Notes: generated by a model from the letters alone, not told the origin. Counted from the stretch's first letter, positions 19,024 through 28,631 are shown. The stretch is 64,000 bases of DNA from Magnetofaba australis IT-1 (GCF_002109495.1 NZ_LVJN01000020.1:666300-730299); one strand, 5' to 3'. Translations and numbers: made by a program.

Positions 19024-20053
19024 GGAACTCCGAGGTCTCGCCCTGCAGGGTGATGATGCTGTCGTCGCCGATGTGGCACATCAGACCCGCGCCGAAGGTG
19101 ACGCCGAAGCGATCAGCGGAGGCGCGGTCGCCGGCGGTGTTGATGACGTTGCCGCCGTTGTGCACGTGGTCATACTCCAGACGCGCGCTGCCGTACGGGG
19201 CGATGGAGCCGAACTCCGTCGGGTAGGTGTAGCTGCCTTTGATCGCGCCGCGGATCTGACCCAGGCGGATGTTCACTTGGTCGACCTGCGAGCCGCTGGA
19301 GTCGGTATAGGAGTCCTGGGTCTCCTGCACCCGCAGATAGCCCAGCGTGGCGCCGACATAGTAGCCGTCGCGATTGAGCCAGTCGTGGTGATAGTTGATG
19401 GCGCCAAACAGACGCAGGGCGTCGGTGCTGCCGGTGATCAGACCGCTGGAGCGGCTGAAATCGTAGTCCAACGTCTCGATGCCCATCATCATGTCGATGC
19501 GGTCGGAGTCGTTGATGATGTAGCCCATATAGGGCGACAGCGCATAGCCGTCGCCGTCAATGCCGCCGGTGTTGAAGGGGGTGGAGATGTTCTGCCCCTC
19601 ATAACCTGCGGAGACGCCGATCAGCAGATTGCGATTCAACTTGATGTCCATGCCGGTGGTCAGCGTGAACACCGTGCCGTCGAAGTCGGCGGTGGCGCCG
19701 ACATCGTCTTTTTCGAGCCAGCTATTGGCGACGTCGAGCCAGATGCCATAGCGGGGCTTCATGGCGCTACCCGTCGCGCGTCCAGAGCCGTTGCCGATCA
19801 CCTGGGAGGTTGTGGAGTTGCCCACCGGCGCAAAACCGGCGGAGGCCGCGCCGCTGAGGGCGGCGGCGATGCGCTGCGCCACCTGTTCCACAGCCTGCTT
19901 GGCCGCCTGGTTGACGCTGGCGGCGGAGACCACGGTGTTGGAGGAGGCTTTTTCGCCATAGGTGTAGGCGGCGTTGGCCTGCGGCGCAACACAGTAGACG
20001 CTGATAGCCATTAAAGCGCCCAGCGCAAAGCGGTGTAGGGAGATTTTCAACAT
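18971..20053 (-). CDS. Outer-membrane autotransporter-type beta-barrel protein
   Basis: A 360-residue protein with a Sec signal peptide (MLKISLHRFALGALMAISVY... cut after QANA, about residue 27), a short linker with an Ala-rich helix, and an autotransporter beta-barrel domain from about 105 to the end. Alternating aromatic strands (GIWLDVANSWLEKDD, YALSPYMGYIIND) and the terminal Phe of VRINF mark insertion by the BAM complex. There is almost no passenger, so it may act as a small porin or adhesin. The ATG at 20053 is preferred because GGGGTCAG lies upstream and the signal peptide begins there. A strong hairpin follows the gene. Confidence 0.88.
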   Translation of the reverse strand: MLKISLHRFALGALMAISVYCVAPQANAAYTYGEKASSNTVVSAASVNQAAKQAVEQVAQRIAAALSGAASAGFAPVGNSTTSQVIGNGSGRATGSAMKPRYGIWLDVANSWLEKDDVGATADFDGTVFTLTTGMDIKLNRNLLIGVSAGYEGQNISTPFNTGGIDGDGYALSPYMGYIINDSDRIDMMMGIETLDYDFSRSSGLITGSTDALRLFGAINYHHDWLNRDGYYVGATLGYLRVQETQDSYTDSSGSQVDQVNIRLGQIRGAIKGSYTYPTEFGSIAPYGSARLEYDHVHNGGNVINTAGDRASADRFGVTFGAGLMCHIGDDSIITLQGETSEFRENLTSHKLSGTVRINF

Positions 20054-20209
20054 ACTGACCCCAAATAACGTAACTGGATGAGAACTGGTGCGCTCTTTTG
20101 AACGAGACTGTCGATACAAACGTCGTCGATCCTATATGAGGGATGAAAAAAACACAAAAAAAATCAGTTTCGCCACCAATTGTCTACGCCGCGTTCAACG
20201 GTTTACGCC

Positions 20210-21046
20210 TCAGCGGCGCAGACGACGCGCCAATATGCGCAACAGATCCCGCGCCGGCGTCAGTTGGACGAACTGTTCGCGCCAAGCGTTCCGTTGCGCG
20301 CTCACCTGTTCCATGCGCAAGGTGACCGACAGATGCGCGAGTTTGCTCTCAATGCGCTGGCGGGCCTGTGCATGCTCCGCCTGTCTGCGCCGTCGCCACT
20401 GGCCACTGGCGGGGATGTCAAACCGCGAGGTGACCGCGTCCAAGCCCGTCATAGCGCCGGTTTGACTCAACCGCAGCCACAGATCCCAATCCTCCAGCGC
20501 ATCCAGCTCGGGATCGAATCCGCCGATGGCCTGAAACCGCGACTTGCGCATCAACACCGCCTGAATCGGCAGAAAATTGCCCAACCACAGGCGCACGGGC
20601 AGAAACGGGACCTCGCCGACCACCCGCTCCCGCCCCCAGCGGGGAAAGCGCCCGCAGCGGCGCTCAATGGCCTTGGCGTAGACGGCGCTGACCTCGTCTC
20701 CCGCTTGCCGCATGCCGTGATGCAGCGTGTGCAGATGGTGGGGAAAACAGACGTCGTCATCGTCCAAAAAACAGACCAACGGCGCGTGGGCGGCGGCCAC
20801 GCCCAAATTCCCCGCCTGCGAGCGCCCGCCGTGCGGTTGAACGACGCGACGCAGCGCCGGGCGCGCCTCCCCGGCGGCGCGCCATGACGCCAGCACGGTG
20901 TCCAACGCGCAGTTTGGCGCTTCGCTGAGGATGATTTCAAAATCGCGAAACGACTGCTGCGCCAAGGAGTCCAAAGCGCGCAACAACAGATCGGGACGCG
21001 CGCCGGCGGTGCGCACAATGACGCTGATGGCGGGGGCGCGATTCAT
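20210..21046 (-). CDS. Glycosyltransferase family 2
   Basis: A 278-residue GT2 enzyme, of the compact kind that adds one sugar to a lipid-linked glycan. Seen are AISVIVRTAGARPDLLLRAL (first strand and nucleotide site), VCFLDDDDVCFP as metal-binding DXD region near residue 95, and DALEDWDLWLRLSQTG with the catalytic base region. The start at 21046 is set by the ATGA overlap with the upstream glycosyltransferase; the open frame upstream of it lies inside that gene. The 156 bases after the gene precede the autotransporter, whose own promoter is probably there. Confidence 0.88.
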   Translation of the reverse strand: MNRAPAISVIVRTAGARPDLLLRALDSLAQQSFRDFEIILSEAPNCALDTVLASWRAAGEARPALRRVVQPHGGRSQAGNLGVAAAHAPLVCFLDDDDVCFPHHLHTLHHGMRQAGDEVSAVYAKAIERRCGRFPRWGRERVVGEVPFLPVRLWLGNFLPIQAVLMRKSRFQAIGGFDPELDALEDWDLWLRLSQTGAMTGLDAVTSRFDIPASGQWRRRRQAEHAQARQRIESKLAHLSVTLRMEQVSAQRNAWREQFVQLTPARDLLRILARRLRR

Positions 21047-22065
21047 GCGGGCTCCCTCTCTCCGGCGACGCCAGCCGACACGCTCTGAGCCAGTTGTCGA
21101 TACGCCTGCGTCAGATGCGCGCGCCGACGCATCGCCCGCGCCAGGGCGACCCCATCCCGCCAACCCAGCGCCGCCGCGCGCGCGGCGGCGCCGAACTCGC
21201 CCCGGCGCAGCAGCCGCTTGCCCAACTGATGCGCTTCGTGGGCGCGCCACTGGCGCAGTTGCGTCTGTTGCGCCGGCGCAACCCCCGCGGCGAGCCTGTG
21301 GGCAATCATCAGATGTTCGCGCAGAAAAGCGATAATGCGGGTCTCATCCTCCGCCAGGGTGGCGGATCCGGCGTGGCGTTGGTAGATCATCGCGCCCTCG
21401 CACAGGCTGTGCGGTCGAATCCCGGCCGCCAGCATGCGCAGCAGAAAATCGCGATCCGCAGCGATGACATAGGCGACGTTGAACAGGCCGATCCGGTCAA
21501 ACAGGGCGCGGCGAAAAAAGTAGGCGTTGAAAGCGGGCGCGCCATACAGATACTCCTCCCACGCCGCGTTGGCGTCATGGCCCATGTCGATACGCGTCAA
21601 AATGCGCCCGACGATCCGCTCCGACTCGCGCAACAGACAGGGAACGCGCAGCGCCAGACAGGCGGGATTGTCGTGGAAATGCCGCATGGCCGCCAGCAGA
21701 GTGGATGGCGCATAGGCGTCGTCGGAGTTCAAAAAGCCGATGATTTCGCCGCGCGCCTGCGCCACGCCTTTGTTCATGGCGTCATGGGAGTTGATGTCCG
21801 GCCCTTCGATGAGGCGCACGGCGCCTGCGCGCGCGCGAACCAGCGCTTGCGAGCCGTCGCTGGAGCCGCCATCCACCACGATATGCTCCACCGGCAGGCC
21901 GTGGGCGCAGGCGGCGACGCTGTCCAGCGCCTGCGGCAGCATGGCTGCGCGCTGCAGCGTGGGGGTGATGATGGTGACGCGCGCTTGCCGGGCGCTCGGC
22001 GCAGGCCGTTCAGCGGGCGTGAGCTGCGCCGCAACGGGGCGGGCCCAGGCTTGAAAATTGATCAT
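21043..22065 (-). CDS. Glycosyltransferase family 2
   Basis: A 340-residue GT2 enzyme resembling WcaE/colanic-acid-type transferases. VTIITPTLQRAAMLPQALDS and VEHIVVDGGSSDGSQAL mark the donor site, INSHDAMNKGVAQARGEIIG and FLNSDDAYAP (DXD) the metal site near residue 118, IAADRDFLLRML the acceptor side. The C-terminal 100 residues are Arg/Ala-rich and helical. It is the first gene of the minus-strand block and diverges from the sulfotransferase across a 160-base gap in which both promoters must lie. Coupled by ATGA to the next glycosyltransferase. Confidence 0.9.
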   Translation of the reverse strand: MINFQAWARPVAAQLTPAERPAPSARQARVTIITPTLQRAAMLPQALDSVAACAHGLPVEHIVVDGGSSDGSQALVRARAGAVRLIEGPDINSHDAMNKGVAQARGEIIGFLNSDDAYAPSTLLAAMRHFHDNPACLALRVPCLLRESERIVGRILTRIDMGHDANAAWEEYLYGAPAFNAYFFRRALFDRIGLFNVAYVIAADRDFLLRMLAAGIRPHSLCEGAMIYQRHAGSATLAEDETRIIAFLREHLMIAHRLAAGVAPAQQTQLRQWRAHEAHQLGKRLLRRGEFGAAARAAALGWRDGVALARAMRRRAHLTQAYRQLAQSVSAGVAGEREPA

Positions 22066-22225
22066 CCCCGCTCACCTGCTGCAGACCGATGTGGAGTGTG
22101 GCGACGACTCTAGCAGCAACGTCGCGTGCGTGACCAGTGCGCGCGCTGATTGCCAATAAATTGCATCTTCTGTATTGTGCAGGCTGCCTGATGGACGTTG
22201 CGCGCATCCATCTGGGATCATCTCC

Positions 22226-24157
22226 ATGCTTGGGATTGCGGTTTTGGCCAATCACCTGATCTTTGCTCCATCCAATCTGCCCGCTTTTGTGCAGGCGATC
22301 CGCACGCATCTGCCGGCGCAGGGCGGCGCGCTGTGGTTCGCCGTCCTGGATGAGGTCGCCATGCGCCTGATGGCGGCCCTGGGTCAGGAGGGGATCGTCC
22401 ATGAGATCCTGATCGGTGAGCACGCCGCCGGGCCATTGCCGCAAGGCGCGCGCATCGCGCCCAGCGAGCAAGCGGATCTGATCGTGTTGACCCATGAACG
22501 GGGCGAGGCCCTGGCCGACGCCCTGATGACGTTCGTGGCGGCGCAGGGGGTGACGATTCTGGCACCGATCACCGAGCGCTACTCGCAGAATCTGCCGCTG
22601 TGGCTGATCTCCATCCCCAAGGCGGGCACGCATCTGCTCAAATCCTTGGCGCAAGCCTTTGGCTATCGGCTGGACTACCAGACGCCGGGAATCCCCCAGG
22701 GCGGCGCGGCCTACTATCTGGAGCACGCCAACTCGCACACCCGCGCGGCGGACTTTTTCGTCGATTCGGTGCGCCGCGCGCCGTATGGCAATCGGCTGCA
22801 TCCGTTCCCCATCGCGCCGGGGCTGTTCATCTATCGCAATCCGCTGGATATTCTGGTCTCCGAAGCGCACTACTACGCACAGCCGGGGAAAACCCCGTTC
22901 CACGGTTATCTGAGTCAATTGACGTTTGCCCAGCGCATCGACCGTTTGATTGACGATCCGTGGTTGTTGGGCTCCATTCGCCAACGTGTGGGCGGATTTC
23001 TGCCTTGGCTCGACTTTCCCAACGTTATTTCGTTCTCCTTTGAGGAGTTGATCGGCGCGGCGGGCGGCGGCGATCAACAGACCCAGCTTGCCCTGATCTG
23101 GTCGCTGCAACTCAAGCTTCAGGTTCCCGGTTCGCCAGAGGCGTTCGCCCGACGTGTATTCAATCCCGCTTCGCCAACCTTCCGCCAGGGGCGGCTGGGG
23201 GCCTATCGCGCGGAGATGGATGCGCAACAGTTGCAGGGTTTTGAAGCGCTGCCGCAGGACTTCATGACGCAACTGGGGTACGCCAAGGCCGATGAGGGCT
23301 ATCCCGCTCTGCCCAGCCAGGCGCAGGCGCGGCGTCAACGCCCGCTGCGACTTGCGCCGCCGCCGGAGCATCCGCCGGTGCTGATGGAGGTCGACTACCT
23401 GGGCTTTAATCTGGTGTGGCATCAACAGCGCTACTACGCGCTGCCGGTGCAGCTGAGTCTGGATCTGAGCCAACTGCCCGAAGCCGCGTTTGACATCTTG
23501 CCGCAGGAGAGCACCCTGGCGCGGCTCAAACAGGCGTTGACGGTGGGGCCGCTCCAGCTCGAGCGCATCGACAATTGGCGCAATACGCACCTGACGGAGG
23601 CGTTGGCCAAAACCGACCCGGCGCAACGTCCGGGCAACCCGGCGCGGGATCTGACCGAGCTGGTTGGACGCAGCGCGCCCTATCTGCTGGCCACGCGCAG
23701 CGCGCCGGAGCTGGTGGCGTCGTGCGAGGCGTTCAACATCATTCGTTATCGCGGCGGTTATTTGGGCGTGCGCCATGGGGTGGAGATCGACTGGAGCCGC
23801 CCGTTTGATGAGATTTTCCACCACACCGCGGCGCAGGATCTGCTGCGCGGGCGCACCCAGGCCTCGGTGACGGCGCAGATTGAACAGCTCAAGAACCACG
23901 CCGAACAGCACCGCGAAGCCCACCAGCGCCAGCAGCGGGAGTCGGAGCGGCTGGACCAGCTGGCGCACGCGCTGGCGGAGTTGAGCGCGCACAGCCGCAC
24001 GCACGAGGCGCAGGCGGGATCCTGGTATGCGGAGTTGCGCGCCGCTCTCGACACCATACAGCAGCATGGCGGCAACGCGGCGCAGCCTGCGCGCAGACGC
24101 CGCTCTGCGGCGCGGCGTGGCCGCCGCCTTGTGCGCCTGACGCGGAGAAGTCGCTGA
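22226..24157 (+). CDS. Sulfotransferase-domain protein with C-terminal YNLV-type modules
   Basis: A 643-residue protein. After a 110-residue unrecognised N-terminal part comes a sulfotransferase-like domain: LISIPKAGTHLLKSL (about 130-144) fits the 5'-phosphosulfate loop for PAPS, and GLFIYRNPLDILVSE (about 203-217) the 3'-phosphate-binding Arg/Ser motif. It should move sulfate from PAPS to a sugar hydroxyl of the glycan. Beyond residue 390 are two modules (FNLVWHQQRYYALP; FNIIRYRGGYLGV) like those in the large radical SAM protein at 10811-13918, then a coiled-coil-like Gln/Glu/Arg segment and a basic tail. The ATG at 22226 is my choice; an in-frame codon at 22175 would add 17 residues. Followed after two bases by a glycosyltransferase gene. 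Confidence 0.78.
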   Translation: MLGIAVLANHLIFAPSNLPAFVQAIRTHLPAQGGALWFAVLDEVAMRLMAALGQEGIVHEILIGEHAAGPLPQGARIAPSEQADLIVLTHERGEALADALMTFVAAQGVTILAPITERYSQNLPLWLISIPKAGTHLLKSLAQAFGYRLDYQTPGIPQGGAAYYLEHANSHTRAADFFVDSVRRAPYGNRLHPFPIAPGLFIYRNPLDILVSEAHYYAQPGKTPFHGYLSQLTFAQRIDRLIDDPWLLGSIRQRVGGFLPWLDFPNVISFSFEELIGAAGGGDQQTQLALIWSLQLKLQVPGSPEAFARRVFNPASPTFRQGRLGAYRAEMDAQQLQGFEALPQDFMTQLGYAKADEGYPALPSQAQARRQRPLRLAPPPEHPPVLMEVDYLGFNLVWHQQRYYALPVQLSLDLSQLPEAAFDILPQESTLARLKQALTVGPLQLERIDNWRNTHLTEALAKTDPAQRPGNPARDLTELVGRSAPYLLATRSAPELVASCEAFNIIRYRGGYLGVRHGVEIDWSRPFDEIFHHTAAQDLLRGRTQASVTAQIEQLKNHAEQHREAHQRQQRESERLDQLAHALAELSAHSRTHEAQAGSWYAELRAALDTIQQHGGNAAQPARRRRSAARRGRRLVRLTRRSR

Positions 24158-24159
24158 CT

Positions 24160-25311
24160 ATGCGCGTGGCGGTGGTGCATGACTGGTTGGCCGAACGCGG
24201 CGGAGCCGAACGCGTGTTGGAGCAGATCCTGTTGCTCTATCCACAGGCGACGCTCTACGCGCTGGTCGATTTTCTGCCCGAGAGCGAACGCGATTTCCTC
24301 GGCGGACGGCGCGCCATCACCAGTTTCATTCAACATCTGCCGATGGCGCGGCGTCGCTTTCGCGCCTATCTGCCATTGATGCCGCTGGCGGTGGCGCAGT
24401 GGGACTTCTCCGCGTTTGATCTGGTGATCTCCAGTAGTCACTGCGTGGTCAAATCGGTGCGCACCGGCCCGCGTCAACTGCATGTGAGCTACGTCCACAC
24501 CCCCATGCGCTACGCCTGGGATCTGCAAACGCTCTACCTGCAGCGTCTGCGCTGGCCATTGGGACGCGCGCCGTTGCGCGCGCTGCTGATGGCGCTGCGG
24601 CGCTGGGATCGACGCACGGCGGATCGGGTGGACTACTACCTGGCCAACTCCGAGTTTGTGGCCGGACGCATTCATCGCAGCTACGGCAAGCGCGCCCATG
24701 TGGTGCACCCGCCGGTCTACTGTGACCAGATTCCCCACTCGGCGCAGAGCGAAGGGTTCTATTTGACGCTGTCGCGCTTGGTGCCCTACAAGCGGGTGGA
24801 TCTGATCACGGCGGCGTTTGCGCGCATGCCGGACAAACGCTTGGTGGTGATCGGCGACGGCCCGGAGTGGGCGCGGGTGGCCCAAGCGGCCAACGGTGCG
24901 CCCAATGTTACCCTGTTGGGACGTTTGGATGACGAGCAGGCGCGCGACTATCTGGCGCGCTGCCGCGCGTTTGTGTTCGCCGCCGAGGAGGATTTCGGCA
25001 TCGTGCCGCTAGAGGCCCAGGCGGCGGGCAAACCGGTAATCGCATACGCCGGCGGCGGTGTGTTGGAGACCTTGCGCCCCGCCTCCAATGGCGCGGAGAA
25101 CGCCGAGCCGGTGGCGTGGTTTTTCGCCGAACAGAGCGTCGAGGCGATTTGTCAGGCGGTGGCGCAGTTCGAAACCACGCAGCTCTCCGAGAGCAGCGCG
25201 CAGCGCTGTCGGGAGAACGCCTCGCGCTTCGCCACTCCGCTGTTTCAAGCGCGCTTTCAGGAGGCGGTGGAGCGGGCGCAGGCGCGCTATGCGCCCTCAA
25301 TCCGCAAGTAG
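24160..25311 (+). CDS. Glycosyltransferase family 4
   Basis: A 383-residue GT-B retaining transferase, similar in pattern to WbaZ/mannosyltransferases. MRVAVVHDWLAERGGAERVL gives the acceptor-domain start with the GG loop; YVHTPMRYAWD and YYLANSEFVAGRI are typical for the family; LSRLVPYKRVDLI, VIGDGPEWA and the E-x7-E stretch EEDFGIVPLEAQAAGKPVIA bind the nucleotide sugar. It is the only GT4 in the window and probably adds mannose or a related sugar in early chain assembly. Two bases separate it from the sulfotransferase gene, and its last 15 bases overlap the convergent ligase-like gene. Confidence 0.92.
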   Translation: MRVAVVHDWLAERGGAERVLEQILLLYPQATLYALVDFLPESERDFLGGRRAITSFIQHLPMARRRFRAYLPLMPLAVAQWDFSAFDLVISSSHCVVKSVRTGPRQLHVSYVHTPMRYAWDLQTLYLQRLRWPLGRAPLRALLMALRRWDRRTADRVDYYLANSEFVAGRIHRSYGKRAHVVHPPVYCDQIPHSAQSEGFYLTLSRLVPYKRVDLITAAFARMPDKRLVVIGDGPEWARVAQAANGAPNVTLLGRLDDEQARDYLARCRAFVFAAEEDFGIVPLEAQAAGKPVIAYAGGGVLETLRPASNGAENAEPVAWFFAEQSVEAICQAVAQFETTQLSESSAQRCRENASRFATPLFQARFQEAVERAQARYAPSIRK

Positions 25312-27207
25312 ACGCTTGAGCTGCGCATCCACCGCCATGTAGCGCTCCACCCCCCGCGCCAGACTCTGCCGCAGAGCGGCCAGCGCCTGCTGCCGGGTCT
25401 GCGCAAGCGGCGAATCCAGCCCGCGAATCCCCTCAAACCACAGCGTTACCGGATGCTGCGGCGCCCGCGCCGCCATGCGCGCCAGCAGCGGCGTCATCTG
25501 CTGTGTGGCGTGTTGGGCGATCAGCCAGTTCAGATGGATCGCCGCCAGATCCAGTCGCGCAGGGGCCAGATCCAGAGTCTCCAGCGTCAGGCGTCGCCAG
25601 TGCGCGGCCTCGCCCTCGGTGAGCGCCTCGGCGGGGGACGCCGGACGCAACGCCAGGCGCGCATAGACGTTGATCAGGGCGATGTGCAGCGGCAGGGAGT
25701 CGCCCGCGTCCAATTGTCTCAGCCAGGCGCGTTGAGCGGCGCTGGGCGGCGTAGCGGCGTCGGCCAGACGCGCAACCAGCCGGGTCAGGGCGACCGGCGC
25801 CGCGCGGGTTGGCGGGGGCGCGGTCAAGCGCGCATCCGGGGCTTCGAGGCGTTGGGCCAGCGCCGCCATGCGCTGGGCGGAATCATACGCGGCGCCGGCG
25901 CCCGCCAGCAGCGTCAGGGCCAGCGCCGCCGTGATGACGGATGCGACGGCGGGGCGCGTGAAGAGCCGGGCGTGGCGAGGGGGGGCGCAGTCGGCGCGGG
26001 TGAGGGCGATCCCGGCCAGCGCCAGGGCAAAGACGGTTCCAGGCGTTTGGAACCACAGACCATCCAGCGCCGCCACGAACAGGGCGAAGGCGGTTGCGCT
26101 CCACAACCGCTGCGGCGCGGCGCACAGCGGAATGAGCAGCAGCGTCAGCGCGCTGAGAACGGCGGCGGGAAGGCCGCCGGCGAACAGCGCCTCCAGCAGA
26201 CGATGGTGGCTGTGAAACTGGTCGATGGCCACATCGCGCCAATCGGTGTCCACCAGGCGCACCCCGGCGGCGTCCAGGTTGCGCGCCAGATAGTCGGCGA
26301 AATGGCCCCAGCCATGCCCGTGCAGCCACGCCCACGGCGCATCCCACAGACTCGCCGTCAATACCCCGTGCAGCACTTGCCGCGAACGCAATGACTCCAC
26401 CGCCGCCAGCAGTTCGCTGTGGTGAATCGCCCCATACAGGGCCAGCGGCGGCAGCAGCGTGGCGGCGGCGGCCATGCGTCTCCAGCGGCGGTGGACGCCG
26501 GGCGACAGCGCGGCGGCGGGGGCTCGGCGCGCCAGCAGCAGCGCGGCGGGGAGCAGCACCAGGCTGAAGCCGATGGCCGCGCCGTTTTGCGCAATCAGCA
26601 GCGCAGCGGCGGCGCTGGCCCACAACCCTGCGGCCAACCCCCGCGCGCAGGAGTGACTCGCCGCCAGCGCCGCCAGGGCGGGGACGAAATAGGCCAGGTA
26701 ATCGTTGTAGCCGTACAGCGCGCCCGCTTCAATGGGCAGACCCAGGTGGCGCAGGTGCGGGTTGTTGCCGATGCTCAACAGCGCTTGCGCGGCGGCGATG
26801 ACGGCGCACCACAGCAGCAGCCCGCGCCACAGGCGCGGGTGGTCGCGCAGCGCCAGGGCGGCGGCGGCGGCGCCCGCTGCGCACAGGGACCACAGCGCCC
26901 CTTCGCCGCTCTGCGGCGGCCCCAGAATCGTGGTGACCGGGAACAGCGCCCACGGCGCGGTGAGCAGACTCCACAGCCCCAGCGCCAACGGCGCCAGCGC
27001 CAGCGGATGGGCCAACGGCGCGGGCGCAGGGCGCAACAACAGCCCCAGCCAGCACACGCCGCCAGCGGCGAAAAAGGCGATGATCACCGGTTCGGTGTCG
27101 TTCAACACTCCCACCGCAAACAGCGGCAGCGCCGCCAACCCGGCGGCGACGCCCAGGCCCAGACCGACCAGCAGCAACGACGCGGCAATGGCGTGGCGCG
27201 CGTTCAT
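25297..27207 (-). CDS. O-antigen ligase/polymerase-like polytopic membrane protein
   Basis: A 636-residue inner-membrane protein with about a dozen hydrophobic segments in the first 440 residues, then a 190-residue helical, probably periplasmic C-terminal domain. A long loop before the later segments contains HSHHRLLEALFAGG, which fits the Wzy_C/O-antigen-ligase signature (H-x-HN-like). Such enzymes transfer undecaprenyl-linked glycan to an acceptor or polymerise repeats. The ATG at 27207 overlaps the upstream radical SAM stop as ATGA. The C-terminal domain may be tetratricopeptide-like (repeated Ala/Leu helices). Its 3' end overlaps the GT4 gene on the other strand. Confidence 0.7.
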   Translation of the reverse strand: MNARHAIAASLLLVGLGLGVAAGLAALPLFAVGVLNDTEPVIIAFFAAGGVCWLGLLLRPAPAPLAHPLALAPLALGLWSLLTAPWALFPVTTILGPPQSGEGALWSLCAAGAAAAALALRDHPRLWRGLLLWCAVIAAAQALLSIGNNPHLRHLGLPIEAGALYGYNDYLAYFVPALAALAASHSCARGLAAGLWASAAAALLIAQNGAAIGFSLVLLPAALLLARRAPAAALSPGVHRRWRRMAAAATLLPPLALYGAIHHSELLAAVESLRSRQVLHGVLTASLWDAPWAWLHGHGWGHFADYLARNLDAAGVRLVDTDWRDVAIDQFHSHHRLLEALFAGGLPAAVLSALTLLLIPLCAAPQRLWSATAFALFVAALDGLWFQTPGTVFALALAGIALTRADCAPPRHARLFTRPAVASVITAALALTLLAGAGAAYDSAQRMAALAQRLEAPDARLTAPPPTRAAPVALTRLVARLADAATPPSAAQRAWLRQLDAGDSLPLHIALINVYARLALRPASPAEALTEGEAAHWRRLTLETLDLAPARLDLAAIHLNWLIAQHATQQMTPLLARMAARAPQHPVTLWFEGIRGLDSPLAQTRQQALAALRQSLARGVERYMAVDAQLKRLLAD

Positions 27208-28631
27208 GCGGCGCGGCGCGCGCCGAACAGGCGCGCCAACAACCCCAGAAAACCGACCAACAGCGCCTGAATCTCGCCCCATGAGCGGATTTCACGCAGC
27301 ATGCGCCAGAGGGTCAGGGGATGCAGGTAGTAGCGCAGATGCGCGCGCTGCACCCGCTGCATCAACTGGGAAGCGGAGAGTTCCGGGTTCATGTCGAACG
27401 GCAAGGCGCGGGTGGTGACGAAGTCGGCCCAGCCGTCGGCATGGGCGGGGGTGTGGCGCTGGGGGTCAAACAGCGGCGTGCCGGGAAACGGCGTGAGCGG
27501 ATTGAAGGTGAGCAGGGAGGGGCGCAGCGCCCGGCCAAAGGCGAAGGTGCGCTCAATCTGCGCCACGCTCTCGAAGGGGAATCCCACCACAAACGAGGCA
27601 AAGGAGCGCATGCCGTAGCGGCGGCAGCGCGCCACCGCGGCGCGGGCGTCGTCCAGAGTGGCCCCCTTGCCCTTGCCCAGTTGCGCCAGGATCTGCGCAT
27701 CGCCGGACTCCATGCCGAAGATCACCAAGCGGAAACCGGCTCGGGACATGGTCCGCGCCAGCTCCTCGTCGAAGTGCTCCACGGTCGAAAAACAGCCGAA
27801 GGTCATCTGCAGATCGGCCTCGACGATGGCTGCACACAGCGCCAAGAGACGTTTGCGCATCACCGTGATCACATCATCTTCAAAAAACACGTAGCGCACT
27901 TCGTAGCGATCGCGCAACTCACGCAGTTCGGCCAGAATGGCGTCAATGGAGCGCACGCGATATTTTTTGCCGTCGGTCAGGTGCGCCGAGCAGAACAGAC
28001 AGCCGAACGGGCAGCCGCGACTGGAGAGCATGGTGGCGCCGCGCCCGCCGCCGCCGGTGGTGTGGGCGTGGAGGGCAAAGTCGGTAAATTGGGTCAGATG
28101 CCGCGCCGGCGGCGGGAAATCGTCCAGCGTGGGGTGAAAACCGCGCGGCGCATTGCGCATCACCGTCCCCGCCGCGTTGCGCCACGCCAACCCAGCGATC
28201 TGCGTCGGCTCCGCGTCGGTCTCCGCGTTGAGCCAGCGCGCCAGCTCCCACAAGGTGATTTCGCCTTCGCCCAAAACCAGAAAGTCGATCTCGGCATGGG
28301 CCTCCAGCGCCGCCGCGCCGACCCCGCTCACATGCGCCCCGCCCGCCACCACCGGGGTGGCGGGCGCGTGCTGCTTGACCAACCGGGCGATGCGCAGCGC
28401 CTGCGGAAACGCGCTGGTCATGCTGGAGATCCCCACGCACAGATAGGCGTGTTGGCGCAGGCGCGCGTTGAGTTCCGCCCAGAACTCCACGCGCGGGCTC
28501 TCCACCAGCAGCTCCACGCGGCGGCCCTGCTTTTCCAGATAGGCGGCCAGATAGCCCAGACCCAGCGGAAAGTAGTACGACACCGCCAGCCCGCCGCCGC
28601 CGTATGCGGCGCGATAGGGGGCCTCCACCAA
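27204..28631 (-). CDS. B12-binding-domain radical SAM protein, N terminus probably frameshifted
   Basis: At least 475 residues. The cobalamin-binding-like domain (about 1-150; VVAGGAHVSG, LVLGEGEITL) precedes a radical SAM core with RGCPFGCLFC near 203-212, binding the [4Fe-4S] cluster, then FFEDDVIT and FGMESGD. The hydrophobic C terminus (YYLHPLTLWRM to LLARLF) may attach it to the membrane. The first usable codon in frame is TTG at 28631, without ribosome-binding site and inside the first beta-strand. A good ATG at 28660, eight bases after GGGAG, lies in another frame; one extra base in the G-run 28642-28646 would join them to MSAAVPPPILLVEAPYR. Coupled by ATGA to the ligase gene. Confidence 0.82.
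   Translation of the reverse strand: MVEAPYRAAYGGGGLAVSYYFPLGLGYLAAYLEKQGRRVELLVESPRVEFWAELNARLRQHAYLCVGISSMTSAFPQALRIARLVKQHAPATPVVAGGAHVSGVGAAALEAHAEIDFLVLGEGEITLWELARWLNAETDAEPTQIAGLAWRNAAGTVMRNAPRGFHPTLDDFPPPARHLTQFTDFALHAHTTGGGGRGATMLSSRGCPFGCLFCSAHLTDGKKYRVRSIDAILAELRELRDRYEVRYVFFEDDVITVMRKRLLALCAAIVEADLQMTFGCFSTVEHFDEELARTMSRAGFRLVIFGMESGDAQILAQLGKGKGATLDDARAAVARCRRYGMRSFASFVVGFPFESVAQIERTFAFGRALRPSLLTFNPLTPFPGTPLFDPQRHTPAHADGWADFVTTRALPFDMNPELSASQLMQRVQRAHLRYYLHPLTLWRMLREIRSWGEIQALLVGFLGLLARLFGARRAA

Noticed and set aside
22010-24067. 685-codon open frame on the - strand
   Set aside because: Antisense to the sulfotransferase, whose motifs are clear. No recognisable domain on the opposite strand.
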